In this document: one piece after another, positions 21,770 to 28,724 of the stretch
Layout of the letters: each line of letters begins with the position of its first letter
Numbering within the stretch: the first letter of the stretch is position 1
Translations under genes and position numbers: made by a program
The notes under the pieces: model-generated
What the model saw: the letters and a program-made list of their open reading frames with translations, nothing else
Databases searched by the model: none
What the model was told of the DNA's origin: nothing
Source of the DNA: Allokutzneria sp. NRRL B-24872
GTDB lineage: Bacteria > Actinomycetota > Actinomycetes > Mycobacteriales > Pseudonocardiaceae
Assembly (NCBI RefSeq): GCF_002155965.1
Contig: NZ_MUMH01000122.1
Location: 801 to 33,308 of the forward strand
Length of the DNA stretch: 32,508 nucleotides
Direction: 5' to 3'

Positions 21770-22900
21770 GTGAGATCTGTCGAAGCGCGGCTGGTCGCGG
21801 CCGGGGTGGCCGTCATCGCCGTGACCTACGGCCTCGGCCGCTACGCCTACGGGCTGTACCTGCCGGAGTTCCGGGCCGAGTTCGGCATGAGCGTGGCCAC
21901 CGCCGGTGCGCTGGCGTCGGCGGGTTACGCCGCCTACTGCTTCGCGGTCGTGCTCAGCGCGCTGCTCACGACGCGGTGGAGCGACCGGGGGACCGCGGTG
22001 CTGGCCGCAGCGACCGCGACCGCTGGCACTGCGTTGATCGCTACGGCGGGGTCAGGGGTGACGTTCGTGCTCGGCGTGCTCGTCTCCGGGGCGAGCACCG
22101 GGCTGGCCACGCCACCGTTGGTGTCGATGGTGAACCGGGGTGTCGCCGAGGTTCGTCGCGGGGCGGCGCAGGCGATCGTCAACGCGGGCACTGGTGTCGG
22201 AGTGCTCGTGAGCGGCCCGTCCGCGTTGTTCGCCAGCGGGAACTGGCGGGTGGCGTGGGTGTTCTTCTCCGCGCTGAGCCTCGCCGCGACCGTCGCCGTC
22301 TTCGTCGCGGGCCGAGATTTGCCGTCGCACCAAGGGAAAGCTGTGCGTGCTGGGCGGACGCCGACGCGGTTGGTGATCGCCAGCGCGGTCGTCGGTGCGG
22401 CGAGCGCGGCGTTCTTGACCTTCGGGCGGGATCTCGTTGTCACCGTCGGCGGTTTCGACGGCGGGCGCTCGGCCCTGTTCTGGATCGTGCTCGGTGCCGC
22501 CGGGATCGTGGCCGCGACGACCGGTGACGTGGTGGCGAAGATCGGGCTTGAGCGAGCTTGGCGGCCGTTGACCGCAGCGCTCGCCGCTGCCACGGTTTTC
22601 CTCGCTGTGGCGCCGAGTGCGGCGTTCGTGGCGGGTGCGGTGTTCGGCGCGAGCTACGTCGCGCTGACCGCGGTCATGGTCTTGGCGGCCGGTAACGCCT
22701 CCGCTGTCGCGGCGTCGTTCCTGGCTCTGTCGACCGGCCAGGTCGTCGGCGCCGTCGGGGTGGGCTGGCTGATCGACGCGGCGGGCTGGCTGCCCGCGTT
22801 CGCGATCGCGGCCGGTGTCGCGCTCGTCGCACCGGCCGCGACTGCGGTCACGTCGGTCACGGCGAGGTCGTCGAGCCGACCAGCCCGTGCAGCTCGCTGA
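21770..22900 (+). CDS. Major facilitator superfamily transporter
   Basis: This is a 376-residue integral membrane protein with about twelve hydrophobic helices, beginning at residues 8-24, and the short loops typical of MFS exporters. A charged stretch between the second and third helices (TTRWSDRGTAVL) fits the motif A position. GTG 21770 follows AGGAGGG with a short 3-nt spacer; no better start exists nearby. The pairing with a divergent TetR gene and shared palindrome suggests an inducible efflux pump for a small molecule, whose identity cannot be read from sequence. Its 3' end overlaps the convergent serine hydrolase gene by 44 bp. Confidence 0.9.
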   Translation: MRSVEARLVAAGVAVIAVTYGLGRYAYGLYLPEFRAEFGMSVATAGALASAGYAAYCFAVVLSALLTTRWSDRGTAVLAAATATAGTALIATAGSGVTFVLGVLVSGASTGLATPPLVSMVNRGVAEVRRGAAQAIVNAGTGVGVLVSGPSALFASGNWRVAWVFFSALSLAATVAVFVAGRDLPSHQGKAVRAGRTPTRLVIASAVVGAASAAFLTFGRDLVVTVGGFDGGRSALFWIVLGAAGIVAATTGDVVAKIGLERAWRPLTAALAAATVFLAVAPSAAFVAGAVFGASYVALTAVMVLAAGNASAVAASFLALSTGQVVGAVGVGWLIDAAGWLPAFAIAAGVALVAPAATAVTSVTARSSSRPARAAR

Positions 22901-23705
22901 CCGCCTTCGTCACGGCCTTCTTCGCCGTGGGCCACGACGTGTTCTTGGGCCAGCTCGTCAGCACCACCACGACGTAGTTGTGTTTGCCACCAACCATTCC
23001 CGTCGTGTTGAGCACCACGCGGTCGTCCGTGCTGCCCCATCCCTGCTTGATCGCCCACTCCCGGTCGGAGAGGCCGCTGGGGATGCCGAAGTACTGGTCG
23101 AACCCGTCCGCTGCCGTGCGCGGCGCCGAGGAGAGCGCGTCGGTCAGCGCGATGCGGCGTTCTTTGGGCAGCTTCGCCGAGATGTGCTGGTAGATCCGGG
23201 CCACGTCGGCGGCCGAGGTCAGCGTCTCGCCCCAGCGGCCTGCCTTGGCGGGCGGACGGGTGTGCTGGAGCCCGATGCGCTCGCTCATCCTGCGCACGAT
23301 CGCCGCGCCGCCGTTGGCCGTCCACAGCTCGCTGGCCACCTTGTCGTCGCTGAGCGAGAGCATCCGCTCCAGCCCCTCGGGTTCGGACTCCTTGCCCGCC
23401 AAGGCGTCCAGGGCGATGAGCAGCTTCACCACGGAGGCGGAGGGGAACAGCGCGGAGGCGTTCGCCCCGGCCACGTCGGTGCACCCGGTCAGGTCCACCA
23501 TCGCGATCCCGGCCGACGCGCCGCGCGCGGCCGACTGGATGGCTCGCGCGGCGTCCTTGACCTCGGCGGACTGGCGGGAGGGCGAGATCTCCCCGGTGCA
23601 CGAGGAGGCCCACGCGTCCCGGCTGGGCCACAGGGCGACGCCGAGTGCGACGGCGAGGGCCGCGGTCACCACCGGTGCCACGACCAGGAGCGTGCGTCGT
23701 TTCAT
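22857..23705 (-). CDS. Membrane-anchored class A beta-lactamase-fold serine hydrolase
   Basis: This is a 282-residue protein with an N-terminal hydrophobic segment (residues 7-25) that acts as signal or anchor, placing the domain outside the membrane. The catalytic SxxK is SVVK (S91, K94), and SDD (119-121) sits where class A enzymes have SDN. The third motif appears as KQG (220-222), replacing the usual KTG/KSG. The Glu of the omega loop is not evident. With these changes, penicillin hydrolysis is doubtful; family members of this kind may be transpeptidase-like or cell-wall-related hydrolases. Start ATG 23705 lacks a strong ribosome site. The gene lies downstream of the GntR gene across a hairpin and converges with the MFS gene, overlapping it by 44 bp. 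Confidence 0.82.
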   Translation of the reverse strand: MKRRTLLVVAPVVTAALAVALGVALWPSRDAWASSCTGEISPSRQSAEVKDAARAIQSAARGASAGIAMVDLTGCTDVAGANASALFPSASVVKLLIALDALAGKESEPEGLERMLSLSDDKVASELWTANGGAAIVRRMSERIGLQHTRPPAKAGRWGETLTSAADVARIYQHISAKLPKERRIALTDALSSAPRTAADGFDQYFGIPSGLSDREWAIKQGWGSTDDRVVLNTTGMVGGKHNYVVVVLTSWPKNTSWPTAKKAVTKAVSELHGLVGSTTSP

Positions 23706-23737
23706 GCTCAGAGGACGTGTCGTCCGAGCAGGGGTTG

Positions 23738-23769
23738 CACCCTTTCACCAATTAAGTAGTGAAAGGGTG
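23738..23769. repeat. 11-bp perfect inverted repeat between GntR and hydrolase genes
   Basis: CACCCTTTCAC (23738-23748) and GTGAAAGGGTG (23759-23769) flank an A/T-rich 10-nt loop. It starts one base after the GntR stop, suggesting a terminator without T-tract. The A/T-rich centre would also suit an operator-promoter overlap for the downstream hydrolase. Confidence 0.65.
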
Positions 23770-23770
23770 G

Positions 23771-24157
23771 TCAGGGGCCGGGGAAGTGCTCCGCGCGCAC
23801 GTCGGTGTACAGCGCGTCCAGGTCCGCCTTGCCCAGCCCGGCCGCGCGCGCGTGGCCCATCCACTTCGCCAGCTCGTAGCGCAGCGGGGAGTTGCGGCCG
23901 GTCTGCCCCGAGCCCAGCGAGCGGCGCACGAAGGTGCCCATGCCGCGCTTGGCCTCGACCAGTCCGGCGCGCTCCAGCTCGCGATAGGCCTTGAGCACCG
24001 TGTTGGGGTTGATCGCCGTCGCCTCGACGACCTCGCGCGCGGTCGGCAACTGGTCGCCGGGGGAGAGCACTCCGAGGCGAAGGGCCTGTTCGACCTGCTG
24101 GACCAGCTGGACGTACGTCGCGACGCCGGACCGCTGGTCGATCCGGAACTCGATCAC
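23771..24157 (-). CDS. GntR-family regulator, YtrA subfamily
   Basis: This is a 128-residue repressor-type protein. The winged helix-turn-helix is clear: YVQLVQQVEQALRLGVLSPGDQLPTAREV followed by INPNTVLKAYRELERAGLVEAKRGMGTFV. Only about 50 residues follow, which is the short C-terminal domain of the YtrA subgroup. GTG 24157 is preferred to ATG 24169 because TATGCT lies 7 nt ahead, a leaderless layout. YtrA regulators usually control linked ABC transporters; none is present here, so the target may be the downstream serine hydrolase gene or itself. Confidence 0.92.
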   Translation of the reverse strand: MIEFRIDQRSGVATYVQLVQQVEQALRLGVLSPGDQLPTAREVVEATAINPNTVLKAYRELERAGLVEAKRGMGTFVRRSLGSGQTGRNSPLRYELAKWMGHARAAGLGKADLDALYTDVRAEHFPGP

Positions 24158-24164
24158 GCGGCCA

Positions 24165-24170
24165 AGCATA
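24165..24170 (-). promoter_or_regulatory. Candidate leaderless -10 box TATGCT of the GntR gene
   Basis: On the minus strand TATGCT is followed by 7 nt and GTG 24157. No Shine-Dalgarno is visible in front of either candidate start. Confidence 0.45.
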
Positions 24171-24249
24171 GCCGCGGGCGGTCGGGCCGAGGTTCCGGGT
24201 GGACCTGTGACGGCCCGCTCACCAGCAAAAACGACTGGATTCGCTGACT

Positions 24250-24255
24250 TAGTAT
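24250..24255 (+). promoter_or_regulatory. Candidate leaderless -10 box TAGTAT
   Basis: TAGTAT is followed by 7 nt and ATG 24263. It has the same layout as at 16147, and no Shine-Dalgarno is present. Confidence 0.5.
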
Positions 24256-24262
24256 TCCGCTC

Positions 24263-25042
24263 ATGAGCACTGGGGGAAGTACGCGCAAGGTGTGGATCGG
24301 GATCGCGGCGGGCGTCGTCGTCGCGGGCCTCGTCGCCGGGGGAGCGATCTGGCTGCTCGACGAGGACCTGCCGCTGGGCACCAAGGAGGGCGCGGAGGCA
24401 ACGGCCTTCGGCCCCGACCGCTTCGGCAAGCTCAAGATCGGCATGACCAAGGACGAGGCCGTCGCCACCGGCGCCCTCGGCCCCGGCCCGGTGGCCGTGG
24501 TCACCGGCTGCGAGGACTACTCCTTCGCGGGTGGCCCGCTGCCCGAACCCGCGCGCATGGCACTGGAAGCCGCCGCGGAGAAGAGCTACGCCGCCGCCAA
24601 GAAGGAGAACGACGACATCCGCGTCGCACTCGACGAGCACCGCGCCAAGGGCGGGAAGTCGGCCGAGGACTACGCGGTCTCGGCGGATCTGTACGCGAAG
24701 TCGGCGGAGGCGCTGAAGAAGATGTCGGTGGCCTCGGCGGAGTCATCCGCCCGGTCGTCCTTTCGCATTCGCCGGTCTAATGAGCACGGCGGAGTGTCTT
24801 TTGGTGGCGGGAAGCTGCGGTTGATCTCGGCGCCGCCGTTCGCGAAGACGCCGGAGGGGGTTGGGCGGGGGACCTCCGTCGCGGATCTGAAGAAGGCTTA
24901 TGAGGGTCGGGGGATGGTGGAGGACCGCGGTCGGTATTCGGTTGCGGTGGAGGGGCATCCGGAGTGGAGTCTGGCGTTTGATGTCTCGGACGGGAAGGTC
25001 GCTTCGTTCTTGATGTTGAGTTCTGGTGTTCGGTGTAGGTGA
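24263..25042 (+). CDS. Membrane-anchored hypothetical protein
   Basis: This is a 259-residue protein with one N-terminal transmembrane helix (about 10-32) and an extracytoplasmic domain. KLKIGMTKDEAVATG (56-70) resembles the repeated GMT-x-E-A element found in SmpA/BamE-like small domains and in actinobacterial lipoproteins, followed by a Glu/Ala/Lys-rich helical stretch (97-155). The C-terminal part (GTSVADLKKAYEGRG, YSVAVEGHPEWSLAFDV) looks like a second copy of this fold. No enzyme motif is seen. Codons in the last ~80 residues are markedly richer in third-position T than the first half. It diverges from the GntR gene by about 105 bp. An envelope role is likely but unspecified. Confidence 0.82.
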   Translation: MSTGGSTRKVWIGIAAGVVVAGLVAGGAIWLLDEDLPLGTKEGAEATAFGPDRFGKLKIGMTKDEAVATGALGPGPVAVVTGCEDYSFAGGPLPEPARMALEAAAEKSYAAAKKENDDIRVALDEHRAKGGKSAEDYAVSADLYAKSAEALKKMSVASAESSARSSFRIRRSNEHGGVSFGGGKLRLISAPPFAKTPEGVGRGTSVADLKKAYEGRGMVEDRGRYSVAVEGHPEWSLAFDVSDGKVASFLMLSSGVRCR

Positions 25043-25105
25043 GGTTTTTTTTCTGGGGTGCGGCTGGGCTTCCAGGTTGGGTTGGGTTCGCTGGTTCCTG
25101 CGTGG

Positions 25106-25219
25106 GGTCGGCTTGACCTGGGGCCCCTTGCGCGTGCCGTCATTGGCCGGGCGGGCACGGGATGAATCCCGGCCCACGCGGACGAGCGTATGGCACGCGC
25201 ACCCCAGGTAAAGCCGACC
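25106..25219. repeat. 114-bp imperfect inverted repeat with internal hairpin
   Basis: Outer arms pair in three blocks: GGTCGGCTT (25106-25114) with 25211-25219, ACCTGGGG (25116-25123) with 25202-25209, and TGCGCGTGCC (25129-25138) with 25192-25201, giving 27 base pairs with one mismatch and one 5-nt bulge. The loop holds another stem (GGCCGGG 25145-25151 with 25168-25174, or alternatively GGGC-A-CGGGA around a TGAA tetraloop). No target-site duplication was seen at the ends. It could be a MITE-like element or a structured RNA upstream of the HNH gene. Confidence 0.7.
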
Positions 25220-25316
25220 GGTTTGTCTCGCGGCTCACGTTCCAGCGTGGGGCTTTCGGCATTTCGGACGCCTGGGAATTCACCCCTTAGAGCCATGATC
25301 CACTATTTAAACGGCG

Positions 25317-25322
25317 TAGAAT
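25317..25322 (+). promoter_or_regulatory. Candidate leaderless -10 box TAGAAT of the HNH gene
   Basis: TAGAAT is followed by 6 nt and ATG 25329. AGAGG also lies nearby, but only one or two nt from the ATG, too close to act as a Shine-Dalgarno. Confidence 0.45.
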
Positions 25323-25328
25323 AGAGGT

Positions 25329-26441
25329 ATGGATTCCGACGCCGTCTTGAAGGCGGCCTTCACCGGCATGGGCAAGGCCGTAGCCGACTTTTCCGTGACC
25401 CTGCTCGACTACATTTCTGACCTTGATCCGCGCGATCGGGAATTCTCCGAGGAGATCCTGATGCGTGAACTGCGCGTCTCGCGGGTCAAAGCAGCCAGGC
25501 TCATCGACCGCGCCACGGATCTCACCTCTCGCCCGGGAGTGTTGAAGGCGTTGGCCGAAGGCCGAGTCGACGAGGGCAAAGCACTCATGATCATCGACCT
25601 GCTCCGAGTCCTCTCGGCCGTGCACGCCGCGATCGCCGAAGAAGCCCTGCTGGCACACGCGGAGAAAAACCCCTACTCCACCACCCGCCAGTACGCGGTC
25701 CGCTTCATCCACCGACTGGACCCGACCGCTGCCGAGCGTCGGTTTCAGGAGAAGCGCAAGGCGCGGTTGGTGGAGAAGATCAACCAGGACGACGGCATGG
25801 CCCTGCTCCGCGTACTGATGACTGCTCATGATGCGGCGATGGTCTATGACCACATCAACCGCATCGCCCGATCCCTCCCGAAGGATGACCGCACCCTGGA
25901 TCAGAAACGATCCGACATCGCACGCGATTTGTTGCTGGGCAACGACACTCCTGCTCCGCAGGGCCGGACGATGGTGTACCTGACGATGCCGATCACCTCA
26001 GCACTCGGTCTCACCCAGGACCCGGCGATCCTGGGTGGTTACGGCCCCATCCCGGCACCGATCGCCCGCGAGATCGCGGCGGGTGGGGTGTGGAAGCGGA
26101 TCTTGACCGACCCCGTGACGGGAGCGGCTGAGGAGATCAGCAACGTCTACCGGCCCACCGCCAAACAGCGAGAACTCATCGCGGCCCGGTACCCGACGTG
26201 CATGGCGATCGGCTGCAACCAACCCGCACACCGCTGCGATCTTGATCATTGCCGTCGCTACAACGGCGAGAACACCACGATCGACAACCTGCGGCCGAAG
26301 TGCCGTCGGCATCACCGGATGAAGACCCATTCGAACTGGACGTGCACCAACAACGACGACGGGACGCACACCTGGACCACGCCGAGCGGGAAGACCGAAG
26401 ACGTCCACCCCGTCCCGATCGCGGAACCGGCGCCGTTCTGA
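25329..26441 (+). CDS. DUF222 / 13E12-type HNH endonuclease
   Basis: This is a 370-residue cytoplasmic protein. The N-terminal ~270 residues form the helical DUF222-like region with several basic helices. The C-terminal HNH domain is intact: CMAIGC (zinc knuckle), DLDH, a central NLRPKCRRHHRMKTH, plus the Asn between them, all within residues ~290-335. This layout is that of the 13E12 repeat family, multicopy in mycobacteria and other actinomycetes and generally regarded as selfish or mobile-associated, with cleavage specificity unknown. The 114-bp nested inverted repeat lies about 110 bp upstream of the start. Its somewhat higher A/T content than neighbouring genes suggests mobility. Confidence 0.9.
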   Translation: MDSDAVLKAAFTGMGKAVADFSVTLLDYISDLDPRDREFSEEILMRELRVSRVKAARLIDRATDLTSRPGVLKALAEGRVDEGKALMIIDLLRVLSAVHAAIAEEALLAHAEKNPYSTTRQYAVRFIHRLDPTAAERRFQEKRKARLVEKINQDDGMALLRVLMTAHDAAMVYDHINRIARSLPKDDRTLDQKRSDIARDLLLGNDTPAPQGRTMVYLTMPITSALGLTQDPAILGGYGPIPAPIAREIAAGGVWKRILTDPVTGAAEEISNVYRPTAKQRELIAARYPTCMAIGCNQPAHRCDLDHCRRYNGENTTIDNLRPKCRRHHRMKTHSNWTCTNNDDGTHTWTTPSGKTEDVHPVPIAEPAPF

Positions 26442-26448
26442 GGCGGGC

Positions 26449-26454
26449 TAGGGT
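26449..26454 (+). promoter_or_regulatory. Candidate leaderless -10 box TAGGGT
   Basis: TAGGGT is followed by 6 nt and GTG 26461. It lies just after the HNH gene stop, giving the pseudouridine synthase its own promoter. No Shine-Dalgarno is present. Confidence 0.45.
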
Positions 26455-26460
26455 GACGCG

Positions 26461-27396
26461 GTGAGACGTCGGCCCACACCTCCGTTGCCGCAGCGCAACG
26501 GGCTCGATCCCGCGCGCCTGCGGTTGCCCGCCGAAGGGGAGTGGGCGACGGTGCGGGACCACCTCGTGGAGCGGTTGCCGAGGGTGGCGCCGGAGCGGAT
26601 CGACATGATGCTGCGCGAAGACCGCATCGTGGGGCTCGACGGGCCGATCAGGGTGGACACGCCCTATCGGCCGGACTCCTACGTGTGGTTCCACCGGGAC
26701 CTGCCGGTGGAGGTGCCGGTGCCGTTCGAGATCGGGATCGTGCACCAGGGCGAAGATCTGCTCGTGGTGGACAAACCGCACTTCCTCGCCACGATCCCGC
26801 GCGGGCAGCACGTGATGGAGACGGCGCTGGTGAAGCTGCGGCACGACCTCGGGTTGCCGGAACTGGTGCCCGCGCACCGGTTGGACCGCGTGACGGCGGG
26901 GCTCGTGATGTTCGTGGTGCGACCCGAACTGCGCGGCAAGTACCAGACGATGTTCCGGGATCGGTTGGTGCACAAGGAATACGAGGCGATCGCGCGGCAC
27001 GATCCCGCGTTGGAGCTGCCGTGCGTGGTGCGCAGCCACATCGTCAAGGAACGCGGCGTGATCACGGCTACCGAGATCGGCGACGTGGCGCCGAACAGTG
27101 AGACGCTCGTCGAGCTGGCGGAGCACCGGGACGGCGTCGGGCGCTACCGGCTGCTGCCGAGGACGGGGCGCACGCATCAGCTGCGCCTGCACATGAGCGG
27201 GCTGGGCGTGCCGATCCTCGGCGACGACTTCTACCCGGTGCTGACCGAGAAGCCGTTGGACGACTTCACCCGACCCTTGCAGCTGCTGGCGAAAGTGCTG
27301 GCCTTCACCGACCCGGTGACCGGAGAACCCCGGCGCTTCGAGAGCCGTCGCGAACTCAGCGCCTGGAACCGTCCCGGGGAGTGGGCGGCAGGCTGA
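26461..27396 (+). CDS. RluA-family RNA pseudouridine synthase
   Basis: This is a 311-residue cytoplasmic enzyme that isomerises uridine to pseudouridine in rRNA or tRNA. The catalytic motif HRLDRVTAG (139-147) carries the nucleophile D142. LLVVDKP (100-106) and GRTHQLRLHM, with the RTHQ(I/L)R signature, are also present. The ~90-residue N-terminal extension has an S4-like Arg-rich part (RLPRVAPERIDMMLREDRI). The position modified cannot be told from sequence. GTG 26461 is preceded by TAGGGT at leaderless spacing. The 3' end overlaps the convergent STAS gene by 41 bp. Confidence 0.93.
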   Translation: MRRRPTPPLPQRNGLDPARLRLPAEGEWATVRDHLVERLPRVAPERIDMMLREDRIVGLDGPIRVDTPYRPDSYVWFHRDLPVEVPVPFEIGIVHQGEDLLVVDKPHFLATIPRGQHVMETALVKLRHDLGLPELVPAHRLDRVTAGLVMFVVRPELRGKYQTMFRDRLVHKEYEAIARHDPALELPCVVRSHIVKERGVITATEIGDVAPNSETLVELAEHRDGVGRYRLLPRTGRTHQLRLHMSGLGVPILGDDFYPVLTEKPLDDFTRPLQLLAKVLAFTDPVTGEPRRFESRRELSAWNRPGEWAAG

Positions 27397-27757
27397 GGGC
27401 CTCGGCGACGCTGCCGAACACGTCCAGGGTGCGGTCGAGATCGGTGAGGCTGATCGGGCGCAGCACCGGCGCGGTCGTGGCGACCACGCGCAGCGGCGTG
27501 CGCTGGTCAGCGCAGATCTTGTGGTGGTGGGCCAGCAGGGTGAGCCCGTCGGAGGAGAAGAACTCCACCCTGGTCAGGTCGAGCACCACCGGGGCGGGCG
27601 GCGTTGCGAGCGCTGAAGCGGTGGTGACCTCGGTGTTGAGGGTCGGGCCGCTGGCGAGATCGACCTCGCCGAACACCGTGACCACGACGGCGAAACCGCG
27701 CAGCTCGCGCTGGATGTGCAAGTTCAAGTTCAGCAATGCGCTGTCGACGGGAAGCAC
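27356..27757 (-). CDS. STAS-domain anti-sigma factor antagonist
   Basis: This is a 133-residue cytoplasmic protein. The STAS pattern is clear: VVVTVFGEVDLASGPTLNTEV, VVLDLTRVEFFSSDGLTLL, with the phosphorylatable Ser region FSSDGL at about 67-72. Such proteins bind anti-sigma kinases of the RsbW type and release a sigma factor when dephosphorylated. No partner kinase or sigma gene is adjacent; the degenerate ATPase-fold gene at 15.4 kb is too far to link. GTG 27757 follows an AGGGAGAGG ribosome site. The gene overlaps the convergent pseudouridine synthase gene by 41 bp. Confidence 0.88.
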   Translation of the reverse strand: MLPVDSALLNLNLHIQRELRGFAVVVTVFGEVDLASGPTLNTEVTTASALATPPAPVVLDLTRVEFFSSDGLTLLAHHHKICADQRTPLRVVATTAPVLRPISLTDLDRTLDVFGSVAEALSLPPTPRDGSRR

Positions 27758-27891
27758 CGCGACCCTCTCCCTTCGCGACTGCCGGCGACAGCCGAGTCGG
27801 GGGGAGGCTGTCGGGGCGACGCTCTAGGACAGTAGTTCGGCGTACGCCAACGTCAAGCCGCTGAACAGGGAAAACGCTACGCCCGATCGGG

Positions 27892-28443
27892 TTATCTGGT
27901 GTACGCCAGCGCGGTCAGCGCAACACCTGTCGCCTCGACGACCCTGCGGCCGACGCCCGCGCGGTCCTCCGACAGGCACGCGACGCCGACCACGACGGCG
28001 CCCTCCTGGCGCAGCACGCCGACCAGGCTGGCGATCATGTGGCTGTCCGACAGCGCCGCGTCCACGACCAGCACCCGGCTGCCCGCCAACTGGTTGTAGG
28101 TGAACAGCTCGGCGCCGCGCGGGCTGGGCAGCCTGCTCTGGTTCAGCCGCCACGCCAGGTGGTACGGCAGCCCCGAGGCCAGCGACAACGCCAGCGTGGG
28201 CACGATCCCGTCCCCTTCGAGGCCGAGCAGCACCTCGGGCGTCTCGTGGTCGGGGCCGGCGGTCCACTGCGACCACATCGCGTGCCCGACCTCCATCAGC
28301 CGCGCCGGCTGAACCGGGCTCGCCACCCCGTCCAGCTCGTGCACCACCCGGACCGCGGGCATCTCCGGCGGCAGGTCCAGGCACAGGATCTGGCAGGCCT
28401 GGAAGTCCACGTCGGGAGCCTCCGCGCGGTCAAGAGCGGTCAT
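27892..28443 (-). CDS. Phosphoribosyltransferase-like protein, probable pseudoenzyme
   Basis: This is a 183-residue protein with the type I PRTase layout: EVLLGLEGDGIVPTLALSLASG (70-91) matches the strand-loop before the flap, and VLVVDAALSDSH (124-135) occupies the PRPP-binding motif. In active enzymes that motif reads D-D/E plus a T/S-G-x-T loop; here only D128 remains, followed by Ala-Ala, and the glycine is absent. PRPP transfer is therefore doubtful and a ligand-sensing or regulatory role is more likely. ATG 28443 has GGGAGAG 7 nt upstream. It diverges from the hydantoinase operon, which makes it a candidate regulator or partner of that pathway. Confidence 0.75.
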   Translation of the reverse strand: MTALDRAEAPDVDFQACQILCLDLPPEMPAVRVVHELDGVASPVQPARLMEVGHAMWSQWTAGPDHETPEVLLGLEGDGIVPTLALSLASGLPYHLAWRLNQSRLPSPRGAELFTYNQLAGSRVLVVDAALSDSHMIASLVGVLRQEGAVVVGVACLSEDRAGVGRRVVEATGVALTALAYTR

Positions 28444-28587
28444 CGTGCTGCTCTCCCATCCGGCCTGCAAGGCACAGACAAACTCAGCTACAGGCCACAT
28501 TCGACTACAAGCAACGAGGTCATCACTCTATGAAGTGACACCACTTCGGGAATGGGCGGTGAGCACAGCGCGAGTCGGTCACACTGT

Positions 28588-28621
28588 GCGCTCCGCTAGA
28601 CATGGGATGTCTAGGGAGCGC
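28588..28621. promoter_or_regulatory. Large palindrome, probable operator of the hydantoinase operon
   Basis: GCGCTCC-g-CTAGACAT, then GGG, then ATGTCTAG-GGAGCGC: 15 paired bases per arm with one bulge and a 3-nt centre. The inner 8-bp half-sites separated by 3 bp look like a dimeric repressor site. As neither flanking gene ends here, a terminator role is unlikely. Confidence 0.7.
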
Positions 28622-28711
28622 GGTCGCGGTTCGCCGCCCAGGTAGGCGCGATGCACTGCGCGGCGGCACCTGGCTGTCGGTCGTGCACAGAAGATCCATT
28701 CGGCCGCTGTC

Positions 28712-28717
28712 TACCCT
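28712..28717 (+). promoter_or_regulatory. Candidate leaderless -10 box TACCCT
   Basis: TACCCT is followed by 7 nt and ATG 28725 of the hydantoinase A gene; no Shine-Dalgarno is visible. The palindrome lies about 100 bp upstream of it. Confidence 0.45.
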
Positions 28718-28724
28718 CCGCGCC

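Larger units (their letters stand above)
25043..25328. other. 286-bp intergenic region with T-run and nested hairpins
   Basis: A run of eight T (25045-25052) directly follows the hypothetical gene's stop, without a visible stem ahead of it. The centre holds the 114-bp inverted-repeat element at 25106-25219. An A/T-rich patch (CACTATTTAAA, 25301-25311) and TAGAAT precede the HNH gene. Confidence 0.7.
28444..28724. other. 281-bp divergent regulatory region
   Basis: It lies between the PRTase-like gene and the hydantoinase operon. It holds an inverted repeat GAAGTG-ACAC-CACTTC (28532-28547), the strong palindrome at 28588-28621 and a leaderless -10 box at 28712. No further gene is seen. Confidence 0.7.

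Noticed and set aside
25045-25052. Run of eight T as a classical rho-independent terminator
   Set aside because: No GC-rich stem immediately precedes it; noted only within the intergenic entry.
27882-27891. CCCGATCGGG palindrome after the PRTase-like gene stop
   Set aside because: The arms are too short and lack a loop, so it cannot be supported as a terminator.
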